A DNA stretch of 64,000 nucleotides from Mesorhizobium sp. M1E.F.Ca.ET.045.02.1.1. GTDB taxonomy: Bacteria > Pseudomonadota > Alphaproteobacteria > Rhizobiales > Rhizobiaceae. The notes under the pieces were generated by a model. That model was not told the origin of the DNA. It ran no database searches and saw only the letters and a program-made list of their open reading frames with translations. The stretch lies in contig NZ_CP034447.1 in NCBI RefSeq assembly GCF_003952485.1, forward strand, positions 806,001-870,000. The letters are read 5' to 3'. Shown here piece after piece: positions 16,801 through 25,134 of this stretch. Made by a program: the position numbers and the translations under genes. Numbering within the stretch: the stretch's first letter is position 1; each line of letters starts with the position of its first letter.

Positions 16801-17065
16801 ATGGGGCATAAGCTAAAGCACAGGCTAGTGCCAGAGAACGGCACCGAACCGCCGCGTCGTTCAAAGCCGTTTTTTCCTCGGCGTGAGACCTGGCAACTCG
16901 TCATCAACACCGGCACCACGATCATCACCGTCGTGATGGTGTTCCTGTTCCAGAACACGCAGAACCGCGATGCGCCGCCGTCCAGGCCAAGCTCGACGAG
17001 CTGATCCGTTCGGGCCATGCCAAGAACGCCTTCAACGGTATCGAGCATCTCACAGGGGCGGTTCG
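16801..17065 (+). pseudogene. Remnant of a low-affinity iron permease family gene
   Basis: The frame at 16801 contains [20 protein letters not shown] followed by [10 protein letters not shown], the hallmark of the low-affinity iron permease family (PF04120). It then loses the frame, and the next frame continues with [12 protein letters not shown], then a GIEHLT block typical of the family's C-terminal part. The first membrane segment is missing (replaced by [12 protein letters not shown]), and no intact start or end exists. It is a truncated, frameshifted fossil rather than a gene. Confidence 0.65.
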
Positions 17066-17088
17066 GTTTTTCAATCAAACCAAACCGC
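17058..17088. terminator. Hairpin downstream of the minus-strand membrane gene
   Basis: Arms GCGGTTCGGTTT and AAACCAAACCGC pair over 12 positions with one mismatch, with a 7-nt loop. It lies 36-66 bp past the stop of the gene at 17124-18029. No T-tract follows on either strand, so terminator function is only suggested by position. Confidence 0.35.
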
Positions 17089-17123
17089 TCAGGGGCGGTA
17101 AGATTACGAGTGAGGCTGTCAGC

Positions 17124-18029
17124 TCAGCCGCGAACGAACAGTGCCTCGTCTTCATCACGTTGCTTGCCACCAAGCGCTGCCGCGACACTAGCGATGAAAG
17201 CGCCCACGATCATCGACAGAGCGCCGACCAGCGCGAAAGTGGCACTTGCCTTCCTGGCCGTATCCGCGGCCGCCTTCGCCTTGTTCTTGGCATCGTCGAC
17301 GGCCGCGAGCACGGTATCTACGCGCTTGGCGGCGTCGGCCTCCGAAAGTCCGGTGCGGGATGCGACCAGTTTCGCAAGATAGGCCTTATCGTCGGTCGAG
17401 ACTTCGCCTCTGGCGGCGCTCGCCACTAGGATGCGCGATGCCTGGGCGGTGGCGACGGCGTCGTTCTGCCCGGCCGTCGCCGTGGCGCCGGCATCAGGCG
17501 GACGGAACAGCGTATCGACGAAATAACCCACGCTGTTGTTGTCGGTCGGACCCGTCGCGGCACTCGCGGCCGCGGACGTAGCACCCGCCGCCGCACCCGA
17601 CGCAACGTTGGACGCGGCCTGCACACCGGCGCCGATCGTCGCCGACAAAGCAGAGCCAAAAACACCGGCGACAAGCAACGTTGCCAGCGCCCAGGCAAGG
17701 AACCCGTGCGCGGTGTCGCGGAAGGTGACTTCATCTATGCCGACCCATTTTGCCCGGAGGCGGCCGGTGAGATAGCCGCTCAATCCGGCCGACAGCCACT
17801 GCACGACGACCAGCCAAACCGCGGCCGAAACCGCGAAAGTAACCGCCGATGCGCTTGCGCCGGTCCAGGGTGAAACCATGGTCAGCCCAAGTCCGGAGCC
17901 GACTAACATCAGGACCACTGTCAGGGTCGATGCCGCGAAAGCACCCGCGATGATCGGGCCCCAGCTCACGGCGGATGACGAAGATTCCTTTTTGCCGGAA
18001 ACTTCCACCTCGGTAACTGCGGAGTTCAT
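17124..18029 (-). CDS. Multi-pass membrane protein of the rhizobial PhnA-like group
   Basis: A 301-residue protein with an N-terminal SSAVSWGPIIAGAFAASTL segment and a second helix with LMLVGSGLGLTMVSPW. Two more helices follow before residue 130, then an Ala-rich linker, a charged helical part (about 205-260) containing SRTGLSEADAAKRVD, and a final membrane helix (ALVGALSMIVGAFIAS). Such proteins are usually labelled PhnA-like in rhizobia; nothing in the sequence supports a phosphonate role. A 25-residue peptide gene lies 9 nt upstream on the same strand, so they form a short operon. Confidence 0.75.
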   Translation of the reverse strand: MNSAVTEVEVSGKKESSSSAVSWGPIIAGAFAASTLTVVLMLVGSGLGLTMVSPWTGASASAVTFAVSAAVWLVVVQWLSAGLSGYLTGRLRAKWVGIDEVTFRDTAHGFLAWALATLLVAGVFGSALSATIGAGVQAASNVASGAAAGATSAAASAATGPTDNNSVGYFVDTLFRPPDAGATATAGQNDAVATAQASRILVASAARGEVSTDDKAYLAKLVASRTGLSEADAAKRVDTVLAAVDDAKNKAKAAADTARKASATFALVGALSMIVGAFIASVAAALGGKQRDEDEALFVRG

Positions 18030-18038
18030 GTGAAGCTC

Positions 18039-18116
18039 CTACCGTGCGAACAACAAGAGCAGGATGATGATCGGAATCGGAACTCCGAGCAGCCAAAGCA
18101 ATATACCGCGTCCCAT
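18039..18116 (-). CDS. 25-residue single-helix membrane peptide
   Basis: ATG at 18116 to TAG at 18039 gives 25 residues: MGRGILLWLLGVPIP, then an Ile/Leu run ending FAR. A textbook GGAGG sits 5 nt before the ATG, which strongly supports translation. It is hydrophobic except at the ends, with a Pro-x-Pro kink in the middle. The stop is 9 nt from the start of the next membrane gene. Very similar short peptides are common in Rhizobiales; the function is unknown. Confidence 0.7.
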   Translation of the reverse strand: MGRGILLWLLGVPIPIIILLLLFAR

Positions 18117-18391
18117 AGCAACCTCCTATATTTCTGAGACGAAATACCAATTCCCGGAACTGGCTTTCGTTCCAGAGGTTTATTGATTGAAATTCAGAAT
18201 GAGGTGGACGGATTTATTTGTCTATAGAAATGGCTTCGCCTTCGCGCCTGCCTGGCAGGAGCGCGGGCTGATCGAATATCGCCGGCCTCGGCTTCTAAAG
18301 TCGGTGCCGCTGGAAGGCCAAACTTCAAAGTGGTGTATTAGTTCCACCTTAAGGACCGATGACCTCAAGTTAAGCGGCTGGGACGGGTTGC

Positions 18392-19393
18392 TCAGCGCCT
18401 CCGCTGCCAGAATTCCAAGACAAGCACGGTGATCAGACTGCTGACGACGATCCAAATGGCGACCTCGCCATCCGACACGCCTGGCTTGAATGAACCGGCT
18501 GATCTCTCCGTATTACTGGCGGCCGCCGCTACCACGGGCGCAAGGTCCGGCCGGCTGCCGCTCCGCACCGAATAGGCGCGGGTGATCTCGGCGCCGAAGA
18601 GGAATATCTGGGCCGAATAGTAGACCCACAGCAGCACGACCATCAGCGCGCCGGCGGCACCGTAGGACGTCGCGATGGCGCTGGTGCCGATATACCAGCC
18701 GATCAGCGATTTGCCGATGGTGAAGAGCAGCGCGGTGACGACTGAGCCAACCGCGACGTCGCGCCATTTCAGCGTGCGGTCCGGCAGGACCTTGTAGATC
18801 GCGGCGAAGAGCAGCGCGATCAGCACGAAAGACACGACGGTGTTGATGGCGCTGACGATCAGCTCGCCGAATGGCAGGCGCTCGTTGATATACTCGCTCA
18901 GCGCCGAGATCGCCGTACTCGCGGCGAGCGACACCAGAAGCATGAAACCAAGGGCTGCCACCAAGCCGAGGCTCGCCGCCCTCGCCCGTACCAGGCGTGA
19001 CAGCGACATGTCGCTCGGCTCGACCTTCCAGATCTCGTTCAGCGACTGCTGCATCTCGCCGAAGACGCCCGACGCGGTGACAAGGAGCGCCATTAGCCCG
19101 ATGAAGGTGGCCAGCGTGCTGGACTCGCGATGCGCGGCGGTCTCGATCGTCGCCTTGAGCAGATCGGCGCTCTGCGGTCCCATCACGCCCGCGAACTCGG
19201 CCGAGAGCGCGAGCTGGGCGGCTTCGTTGCCGACGACGATGCCGGCGATCGCCACGACGATCAGCAGGATCGGCGCCAGCGACGTCGTGGCGTAGAACGC
19301 CATCGCCGCGCCATGGCTCAGCACATTGTCGTTGAGGTAGCCGGCGACGCTCTCTTTCAGCAGAACCCAGGCTTCTTCGAACCAGCGCTGCAT
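18392..19393 (-). CDS. YihY/BrkB family inner-membrane protein
   Basis: A 333-residue polytopic protein with six or so helices and the family signatures: DNVLSHGAAMAFYATTSLAP near residue 25, GVFGEMQQSLNEIW, LPDRTLKWRDVAVGSVVTA, and SYGAAGALMVVLLWVYYSAQ followed by IFLFGAEITRAY. The family was once annotated as ribonuclease BN or serum-resistance BrkB; current evidence does not support nuclease activity, and a transport role is suspected. The start at 19393 (MQRWFEEAW) is chosen because upstream in-frame residues are Arg/Pro-rich noise. It follows the flavodoxin-like gene by about 31 nt on the same strand and is probably co-transcribed with it. Confidence 0.88.
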   Translation of the reverse strand: MQRWFEEAWVLLKESVAGYLNDNVLSHGAAMAFYATTSLAPILLIVVAIAGIVVGNEAAQLALSAEFAGVMGPQSADLLKATIETAAHRESSTLATFIGLMALLVTASGVFGEMQQSLNEIWKVEPSDMSLSRLVRARAASLGLVAALGFMLLVSLAASTAISALSEYINERLPFGELIVSAINTVVSFVLIALLFAAIYKVLPDRTLKWRDVAVGSVVTALLFTIGKSLIGWYIGTSAIATSYGAAGALMVVLLWVYYSAQIFLFGAEITRAYSVRSGSRPDLAPVVAAAASNTERSAGSFKPGVSDGEVAIWIVVSSLITVLVLEFWQRRR

Positions 19394-19424
19394 ATCTCTC
19401 ACCGTCGGCCTATTCTCCCGCTGG

Positions 19425-20528
19425 CTATTTCGGGCGCGGATCCTCAAGCCCGGTTGCGGTGGTCTGGAATGATCCGGCCCGGCGTTTTTCGACGGCCTCG
19501 GCAAGCGCCAGCGCGGCGTTGCAAACCTCCGTCTGCACAGCGTGGTCGGCGTCGAGCTCGTCGTGGCTCGTCGCATAGGGCTTCCAGTAGCCAATGTAAC
19601 GGTCAAGCTCCGCCGCCTCGCCAACCGGATCGAGCTTCATCGAGCGCAGCCAGTCAGCAAGGCTGTGACGCACGCTCCCGGCGCCTTCGGTGTCGCCATG
19701 CACGATGACGGAGAACAGGCGGCCGGCGAGATGGCGCGGATAGTCCCAACCGGCAAGCTCGGCCTTCTTGGCGAGCGCGGCGTCCTTGCCCTGGGTCAGC
19801 GAAGGATCGGGATTGCCGCCATCAGCGCAGACCAGGCGGTCCATCATCAGCTTCACCGGCGAGGAGGTATGGTACCAGTTAACCGGCGTGACGATCATGA
19901 CGCCATGCGCCTCGACCCATAGCGGATAGATCTCGTTCATCCAGTCATTGACCTGGCCGAGTGAATGATTGGGGTAGCAGGAACACGGCCAGTGGCAGAG
20001 CGCGGCCGCCGTCGAGAAGCAGGCCTTGCAGGGATAAATCCTGCGGCCGTATTCGGAGGCGAGCCGCGCGAGGTCGAGAACCTCGGTCGAGAAGCCCGGC
20101 CTGGCCGCGATAGCGCTACGCGCCAGCTCCACAAGACGGAAGCTTTTCGACATTTCGCCAGGACAGGTGTGTTCGCTGCGCGACGAGCCGTTGATAAGCA
20201 GGATGCGGGATGGAGCGGACCTGTCCTCGTAACGGCGCTGCGCCGCTCCGACCGCCTCATGCGCGGCGATCCATTCGACTGAAAGATCGTAGTCGGGATC
20301 GCGAAAACCCTCCCCCGCCTTTCTGGTGATCGGAGACTTGCGCCCTTCGCTGTAGGCCTGCCAGGCGATCTCGGCCAGCCTGTCGATGGCATCCGCCTCC
20401 GGCCGGAAGGTCGGATCGTAGAACTGTTTCAAGTAGCGTCCCTTGAATTCGCTTTCGCCGAGCCGCGGGCTCGGCATGCCTTTGCGCGGCTCGGGGCCGG
20501 CCTTGCTGAAATCTGCGTTCTTTGCCAT
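19425..20528 (-). CDS. Flavodoxin-like NAD(P)H-dependent oxidoreductase
   Basis: A 367-residue protein. After about 115 charged residues, an NADPH-dependent FMN reductase/flavodoxin fold begins at RILLINGSSRSEHTCPG (phosphate-binding loop for FMN), continues with IYPCKACFST and VMIVTPVNWYHTSSPVKLMM, and ends with a helical region. Cys-rich CHWPCSCYPN is reminiscent of the iron-sulfur flavoproteins, but a full cluster motif is not clear. ATG 20528 (MAKNADFSKAG) is chosen over the upstream frame, which overlaps the neighbouring small gene. It lies 8 nt after that gene and 31 nt before the BrkB gene: a three-gene operon. Confidence 0.8.
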   Translation of the reverse strand: MAKNADFSKAGPEPRKGMPSPRLGESEFKGRYLKQFYDPTFRPEADAIDRLAEIAWQAYSEGRKSPITRKAGEGFRDPDYDLSVEWIAAHEAVGAAQRRYEDRSAPSRILLINGSSRSEHTCPGEMSKSFRLVELARSAIAARPGFSTEVLDLARLASEYGRRIYPCKACFSTAAALCHWPCSCYPNHSLGQVNDWMNEIYPLWVEAHGVMIVTPVNWYHTSSPVKLMMDRLVCADGGNPDPSLTQGKDAALAKKAELAGWDYPRHLAGRLFSVIVHGDTEGAGSVRHSLADWLRSMKLDPVGEAAELDRYIGYWKPYATSHDELDADHAVQTEVCNAALALAEAVEKRRAGSFQTTATGLEDPRPK

Positions 20529-20535
20529 GCGTTGC

Positions 20536-20790
20536 CTACGCCGAATTGCAGCGGGCCAGGACAAGAAGCCGGCTGCCGTTAATCGACCAGTTCCTTGGTG
20601 CCCTCGAGTGCGGCTTTGGAAAGGGCGGCACCGGATATTGCCTGGCGCCCGCCTGCATCGGGGCTTGCGGTTTGGGTTTGCGGTTTGGCCTTGCGCGGTC
20701 GGTGGCATCGACCTTGCGCTGCACGCTGCGCTGCCGGCTCGCCGCATACTCGGTGTCGGATTTCGACGGCGTGGCGCGTTTTGTCGGCAT
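20536..20790 (-). CDS. Small basic hypothetical protein
   Basis: 84 residues beginning MPTKRATPSKSDTEYAASRQ, rich in Arg, Lys and Pro, with QAGARQYPVPPFP in the middle, a motif like the disordered leader of some stress-related short-chain dehydrogenases. AAGGAG about 7 nt before the ATG is a strong ribosome-binding site. The C-terminal 20 residues look random, and another frame there reads AALEGTKELVD to a stop at 20579, so a frameshift near 20610 is possible. It starts the minus-strand operon with the flavodoxin-like and BrkB genes. Confidence 0.5.
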   Translation of the reverse strand: MPTKRATPSKSDTEYAASRQRSVQRKVDATDRARPNRKPKPQAPMQAGARQYPVPPFPKPHSRAPRNWSINGSRLLVLARCNSA

Positions 20791-20986
20791 CGTTTGCTCC
20801 TTCGGTCACGAAGAACAACGCACTCCGGAGGAAAAGGTTTGGCTTTCTTGAAACCAGCCGCTCAGCGCCGGATCGATCCAATCCAGGCGGCTGACGACGA
20901 TGCCCCACCTACATCAAAGTTAAATGCGGTCGGCCGGTCCGCAGTGTTATTCATACTAGGTTGGGGGACTCTTCAGGAGGAGTCCC

Positions 20987-21346
20987 ATGGATGTTCGAAA
21001 TCTGATTGCTATGCTGTCGGCCGCATTGCTATGCCGACGTGCTAACGTTTTAACCTCGCCCTCCGAGGCAGAGCCGCGCGTTGCTGGCCGATGTGCCTCC
21101 GAGGCCGCGACCGCCATATCATCCGGCACAGTCCGCCGAGCCAGCGATCAACATGTGGCTCTCCGTCAACCGATCGGATGCAACCGGCCGGTGCCATCTT
21201 CGTTTTATGGCGATCCAAATCTTTATGGTGGTAAAATGAAATCCCTTCGGATGAACAATCCCCTTATCGTTCTGTCAGCGGTGGTTCTTATCTCGGCGCC
21301 CTTCATCGGCCTCGCCTGGCGCACGCACGAATGGCTCGGGTGGTGA
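20987..21346 (+). CDS. Hypothetical protein with C-terminal membrane helix (start uncertain)
   Basis: ATG 20987 has a very good GGAGGAG site, and the frame runs 119 residues. The first 80 residues have odd composition (MDVRNLIAMLSAALLCRRAN, then polar). The last 36, from an internal ATG at 21236, form a clean small membrane peptide: MKSLRMNNPLIVLSAVVLIS followed by an aromatic WLGW end. Either the long frame is used, or only the 36-residue peptide is real; the region between could be a degraded leader gene. No family recognised. The DUF982 gene follows 6 nt after the stop. Confidence 0.4.
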   Translation: MDVRNLIAMLSAALLCRRANVLTSPSEAEPRVAGRCASEAATAISSGTVRRASDQHVALRQPIGCNRPVPSSFYGDPNLYGGKMKSLRMNNPLIVLSAVVLISAPFIGLAWRTHEWLGW

Positions 21347-21352
21347 AGACGC

Positions 21353-21652
21353 ATGAGCAGGTTTTTGCCTCTGACCATCCGATTCGTGAACGGCGGCACG
21401 ATGGTGGTCGCATCGATCGCCGACGTGAAAAAGGCGCTTGGCGGGACATGGAAAAACAAGGACGCGCCGGCCTATCTCAAGGCGGTGCAGCTCGTGAACG
21501 ACGCGGCCAACGGCATCTGCCGCCCGGCAATCGCTTTCGCCGCGTTCAAGAAGGCGGCCGCGGAACAAGGCATGCTGAAACCCGCCGATCCGAGTGCGGC
21601 GCTTACCATGCTCGACGAGCTATGGTCGAACAACAAAACTCATCCCAGATGA
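21353..21652 (+). CDS. DUF982 family protein
   Basis: A 99-residue protein with the DUF982 layout: TIRFVNGGTMVVASIADVKK, then an ALGGTWKNKDAPAYLKAVQL block (W-x-x-x-x-x-x-x-Y-x-x-A), NDAANGICRPAIAFAAFKKA and a C-terminal EQGMLKPADPS. DUF982 proteins are abundant in Mesorhizobium and relatives and have no established function. It is convergent with the Crp/Fnr gene, 15 nt apart. Confidence 0.82.
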   Translation: MSRFLPLTIRFVNGGTMVVASIADVKKALGGTWKNKDAPAYLKAVQLVNDAANGICRPAIAFAAFKKAAAEQGMLKPADPSAALTMLDELWSNNKTHPR

Positions 21653-21667
21653 GTGCCGTCAGCTGGC

Positions 21668-22420
21668 TCATCTGGGCTCGCGGTTCATGCTGAGATAGGT
21701 CGGGTCGAACTCCGCGATCTCTACAAGCCTCGCCCAATCCAGGATCGTGATGAGATGGCTTGTCCAATTGATCACGTTCATGCGCCGCAGCGTGCCGATG
21801 ACCCTGTTCATGTGGACGACTGAAAGGCCGAGTACATCGGCGAGCTCGGCCTGCGACAGCGGCAGATGGAAGCTCATGTCGCGCGTCTTCTTCACGACTT
21901 GAAGCCTTACGAACAGCTCGCAGATGAGATGCGCCAGATGCGACGTCTTGGAGCGGCGCCCCATGGCCACGATCCATTCGCGGTGGATGGCGCCGTCGAC
22001 AAGCGTGTTCAGCCACAAGAGCCTGGTGAGATGCGGCGCCTGCTCGGTTATCGCGCGCAGCTTGTTGTGCTCAATCGCGACGACGTGGCAGGGCGAGAGC
22101 GCGACGATGCCATGGTCCATCGTCTTTAGGAGAAAGGCATGCAGATCGACGAAATCGCCGGCCACATGCAAAGCGGTGAACTGACGCCCGCCATTTTCCA
22201 GCACCTTATAGCGCGCAGCGAAGCCGTCGACGATCAACGTGCTGAAAATCGGTCTCGAACCGATCGGTACAATGTCCTCACCCGTGACGAAGTATTTCTC
22301 GGTCGACATCGCGCTGGCCAACCGCGTCTTCTCGGCGTCGGAGAGCAGGTCGTGCTGACCAAGGTTCAGGTACAGTGCCTCGAGCATCCGTAGCTTCCCA
22401 TCCGCCGAATTAAACTGCAT
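21668..22420 (-). CDS. Crp/Fnr family transcription regulator
   Basis: 250 residues: an N-terminal cyclic-nucleotide-binding-like beta roll (residues about 30-140, including TLIVDGFAARYKVLENGGRQ and HVAGDFVDLHAFLL), a long dimerisation helix, and a C-terminal winged helix (LPLSQAELADVLGLSVVHMN then RVIGTLRR). No Cys cluster for Fe-S binding is visible, so it is not an FNR-type oxygen sensor; the ligand is unknown. Regulators of this subtype are numerous in Mesorhizobium and Bradyrhizobium. TTG 22426 and ATG 22420 are both possible; ATG is used. Confidence 0.88.
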   Translation of the reverse strand: MQFNSADGKLRMLEALYLNLGQHDLLSDAEKTRLASAMSTEKYFVTGEDIVPIGSRPIFSTLIVDGFAARYKVLENGGRQFTALHVAGDFVDLHAFLLKTMDHGIVALSPCHVVAIEHNKLRAITEQAPHLTRLLWLNTLVDGAIHREWIVAMGRRSKTSHLAHLICELFVRLQVVKKTRDMSFHLPLSQAELADVLGLSVVHMNRVIGTLRRMNVINWTSHLITILDWARLVEIAEFDPTYLSMNREPR

Positions 22421-22551
22421 CTCCAACTTTCGGGATCATTCGCGGCTACCTTTATGGTGACGCCGCTTCAGCCGAACCTCCTTGACATTAGCCGCATGGA
22501 ACCATGGCGGCGGACAGGAATTGAAAGTCGAGGCGCCGGGGGTGCTTGCCG

Positions 22552-22776
22552 ATGGAATGTGACCTGCACAATACCGATCATACTCAGTTGGACCGCGAGG
22601 GACAGCTCTTTTCGTCCCGCGAACGCGCAGGCGGGGAAGCACTGCGGATATTGCACGATGTGGCCGGCGACGAGATGACGGTTGGCAATCAACTGAAGAT
22701 CACCGTCAGGATCTGGAATGAGAAAAGCGAGCAGACCTTCGAGGCGTCCCTCACCCTCGACCCTGCATGGACATGA
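22552..22776 (+). CDS. DUF6894-like small protein
   Basis: 74 residues starting MECDLHNTDHTQLDREGQLF, followed by GEALRILHDVAGDEM and ITVRIWNEKSEQTFEASLTL. The D-x-E-G-Q...EALRIL...DE layout with a terminal strand resembles the DUF6894 family, which is frequent in rhizobia and of unknown function. The canonical FFHL start of the family is only partly kept (CDLHN). TTG 22546 two codons upstream is an alternative start; GGGGG upstream could serve as ribosome-binding site. Confidence 0.55.
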   Translation: MECDLHNTDHTQLDREGQLFSSRERAGGEALRILHDVAGDEMTVGNQLKITVRIWNEKSEQTFEASLTLDPAWT

Positions 22777-23161
22777 CCAACGCCATGGCAGCCGGGCGAA
22801 CGATCCTCGCGGCTGGGAAGGCTAGCTGATACGCCGATAGCTCCTGAGCCTCCTATCGGCTACCGAGCTTCTGGATACCTCCCTTGTCCAGACGAAACAC
22901 TCCATCGGCCCCGCCCTTGGCTTTCGAAGTCAGTCTGAAGCTCATCCCATGTGCCAAGATATTTGCCGCATTAGGTGCAGCTGATGGGAGTTGCAGGCTG
23001 CGCATCGGCCGGAATCTGCAGGCAGATGATGCCACAAAAGGCACTCCAATTTGTGGTCCAGAAACTGGCGGTCATGATGCACACCATCACGCAATCGGCA
23101 CGCATGCGCAAGCGCAGTTCCAGGGCATCGCTACGGGACAATCGCCTCGACCAGCCGGCGG

Positions 23162-23186
23162 GGAACCTAGCCCTTCGAACGCGGTT
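23162..23186 (+). promoter_or_regulatory. Near-consensus EcfG promoter
   Basis: GGAAC (23162-23166), 16 nt, GGTT (23183-23186), one base off the CGTT box, 29 nt before the ATG at 23215. The gap 22777-23214 otherwise holds only a possible minus-strand coding remnant (22853-22960, containing MSFRLTSKAKGGADGVFRL) that I cannot assign. Confidence 0.35.
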
Positions 23187-23214
23187 TTCATCCGGAGAAG
23201 CACGGGGAAACATC

Positions 23215-23556
23215 ATGGCACGAGGAAAAACCGAATACGAAACTGGCGCGCGGAAATATCCGGCAAGAACAGGTCCCGATCCGACCGACGATTTCTCGCA
23301 GGATGCGGCCGCCAATGAACGCCCGGCGGGCGGTTTGACGCGGGCTACCGGCGAAACAGAGGACAAGACACGTCAAACCGAAGGACAGAACCCGCCCGGC
23401 CGGACGGCGCCCAGACCCGCCATCGAGAAAACGTCCGGGGCCGGTCCGGCGATCTCCGAAAGCTTAAAGGGCCAAAATCGGGTCGCCAGTCTGATGCCGA
23501 TGTCAAGGACTAGGGCACCTGGATACCAGTCCTGGCGGTTGGATGCGCGGCACTGA
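23215..23556 (+). CDS. Hypothetical disordered protein
   Basis: 113 residues, beginning MARGKTEYETGARKYPARTG, strongly enriched in Arg, Pro, Gly, Thr and Gln with almost no hydrophobic core, so probably intrinsically disordered. The C-terminal 30 residues (SLMPMSRTRAPG) look less ordered still and may be a frameshifted tail. A GGGGA site precedes the ATG and a near-consensus EcfG promoter lies 29 nt upstream. No family recognised; hydrophilic stress proteins with such composition are known, so a protective role is possible. Confidence 0.4.
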   Translation: MARGKTEYETGARKYPARTGPDPTDDFSQDAAANERPAGGLTRATGETEDKTRQTEGQNPPGRTAPRPAIEKTSGAGPAISESLKGQNRVASLMPMSRTRAPGYQSWRLDARH

Positions 23557-23705
23557 GTTCACGAATTATTTCGCCAGGAACATCAGTTGCGCGCGGTGAT
23601 TATTATTACTCGAGGAGGCCGAATTCCAAGGACCCGATCCCGCGAGCTGAACCTCCTCATGTCCACCCTTAGGACCAATTCACAAACTGAAGGTGGAGCA
23701 ATGGT

Positions 23706-23909
23706 ATGCCCAGACAAGGCGGAAGCCACGGACAGCACGTCAAGGCCGGCCAATAGAGCCACAAAAACCGCGAGCCGGATCAGCGTCGCGGCTGCGGGCA
23801 GCAACAAGCCGAGGACCGCAACATGGGCTGGCACAGAGGTGACCGCGGCAACTTCGCCGAAGACCGCGAGCGTGCCTCGGAAGCCGGCCGCGAAAGCGGC
23901 CAGTCTTAA
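23706..23909 (+). pseudogene. KGG-type stress protein with in-frame stop
   Basis: ATG 23706 starts MPRQGGSHGQHVKAGQ and then meets TAG (codon 17). The same frame continues uninterrupted to TAA 23909 and contains GNFAEDRERASEAGRESGQ, the unmistakable repeat of KGG/GsiB-like general stress proteins (GNFA-x-D-x-x-R-A-S-E-A-G-R-K-G-G-Q). Here KGG is ESG. An internal ATG at 23823 could still produce a 28-residue peptide with one repeat. Both disruption and short surviving product are possible. Confidence 0.55.
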
Positions 23910-24002
23910 ACCTTCGAAGCGGCGTCTACGATTGCAGGCGCCGTTTTTCTTGCCTCAAGGACCACCCAATTTGGAAATCAAACCGAGCAACGGAGAAAAG
24001 CG

Positions 24003-24524
24003 ATGCCAAGGACAAAGTCGACCGGCGCGGCAAACGGCCTCGAAAGCCTTTTCGTCGACGGCCTGAAGGACATTTACTACGCAGAGAAAAAGATACTGAA
24101 GACATTGCCGAAACTGGCTAAGGCGGCGCAATCCGAAGAAGTGAGCGCTGCTTTCGAGAAGCATCGTATGGAAACCGAGGGCCAGGTCGATCGACTCGAA
24201 CAGGTATTCGAGTTGCTCGGCAAGGCCGCCAGGGGTAAGACTTGTCCGGCGATCGACGGCATTCTCGAAGAGGGTTCGGAGATCCTCGAGGAATATGAAG
24301 ACCAGCCGGCACTCGATGCGGGCCTTGTGGCGGCCGCCCAGTCGGTCGAGCATTATGAGATCGCGCGCTATGGAACGCTGATCGCCTGGGCGGAGCAGTT
24401 GGGCCTGAAGGATGCCCTGCCGCTGCTGCGCGAGACCCTCGAGGAAGAGTCCGCTACCGACGAGGCGCTTACCAAGCTCGGCGAAAGTGGTGCGAACGAG
24501 CGCGCCTTGCAGGCAGCCGCATAA
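24003..24524 (+). CDS. DUF892 (YciE/YciF) ferritin-like stress protein
   Basis: An intact 173-residue DUF892 protein: GLESLFVDGLKDIYYAEKKI, LPKLAKAAQSEEVSAAFEKH, CPAIDGILEEGSEILEEYED and VEHYEIARYGTLIAWAEQLG. The Glu/His pattern along the four helices is that of a ferritin-like fold. The family is induced by osmotic and general stress; catalytic activity is not established. GGAG about 8 nt before ATG 24003. It is a clear paralogue of the frameshifted gene at 8201. No exact EcfG box is seen just upstream, so it may be read through from the KGG gene. Confidence 0.9.
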   Translation: MPRTKSTGAANGLESLFVDGLKDIYYAEKKILKTLPKLAKAAQSEEVSAAFEKHRMETEGQVDRLEQVFELLGKAARGKTCPAIDGILEEGSEILEEYEDQPALDAGLVAAAQSVEHYEIARYGTLIAWAEQLGLKDALPLLRETLEEESATDEALTKLGESGANERALQAAA

Positions 24525-24863
24525 GGCGTCTGCACAGGCTCGCTTCGCACTCCAAAGGCATGCCTGCTATGCGGCGGCCTCGGTTCGTTTCAGCCGGGGC
24601 CGCGACTCTCATCGACCTCGCGCGAAAAGCGCTTAGCGGCTATTCCGCCAGTCCAGGGGACGCAAAGTCCTTCGCCAAGAGTGAGAAAGCCCGGCTCGGG
24701 GTTGAAGCATCTCTTAGAGGCTAAGCGCCGTAACCTGTGCAGTCGGGCCCAAAAAGCAAATTTGGTTCCAATGTCAGCTCGGCATTTTCATACCGGATGC
24801 TCACACAAAAACTCGCGGAATATCGACAGTGTCGCTCGTCCGGCCCGGCCCTGTTCTTTGGTG

Positions 24864-24897
24864 GATGCCCGTCACATCGCAGGATATGGCGGGCATC
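24864..24897. repeat. Inverted repeat
   Basis: GATGCCCG (24864-24871) and CGGGCATC (24890-24897) are perfect 8-bp arms around an 18-nt loop. It lies in the gene-poor interval 24525-25358, in which I find no convincing coding frame. Confidence 0.35.
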
Positions 24898-25134
24898 ACT
24901 CAACCGACGATGAAGGGACTCATTGCTCGCCGGTCCCGCATCCAATGCGATAGCCTGTTATATGTTTCGTCCGCGAGACCTAGGAGTTTGGCACCTCGAC
25001 AATAGTCTCACATTGCATGGGACTGGCGTGCGAGGGCGGGAACAGATGCCCGTGCTACGCACTTACATCTGTGCCTGCTTGTGCACGTTGTCCTCCGGCG
25101 AGCGCAACCCAGGTACCTTCAGCTTTATCACTCG

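Noticed and set aside
18163..18187. GGAAC-N16-GGTT on the plus strand
   Set aside because: It points away from the minus-strand peptide gene and no plus-strand gene follows; the reverse complement gives AATT instead of CGTT.
22853..23044. Minus-strand frame with MSFRLTSKAKGGADGVFRL
   Set aside because: The C-terminal half looks protein-like but no family, start signal or upstream continuation could be supported.
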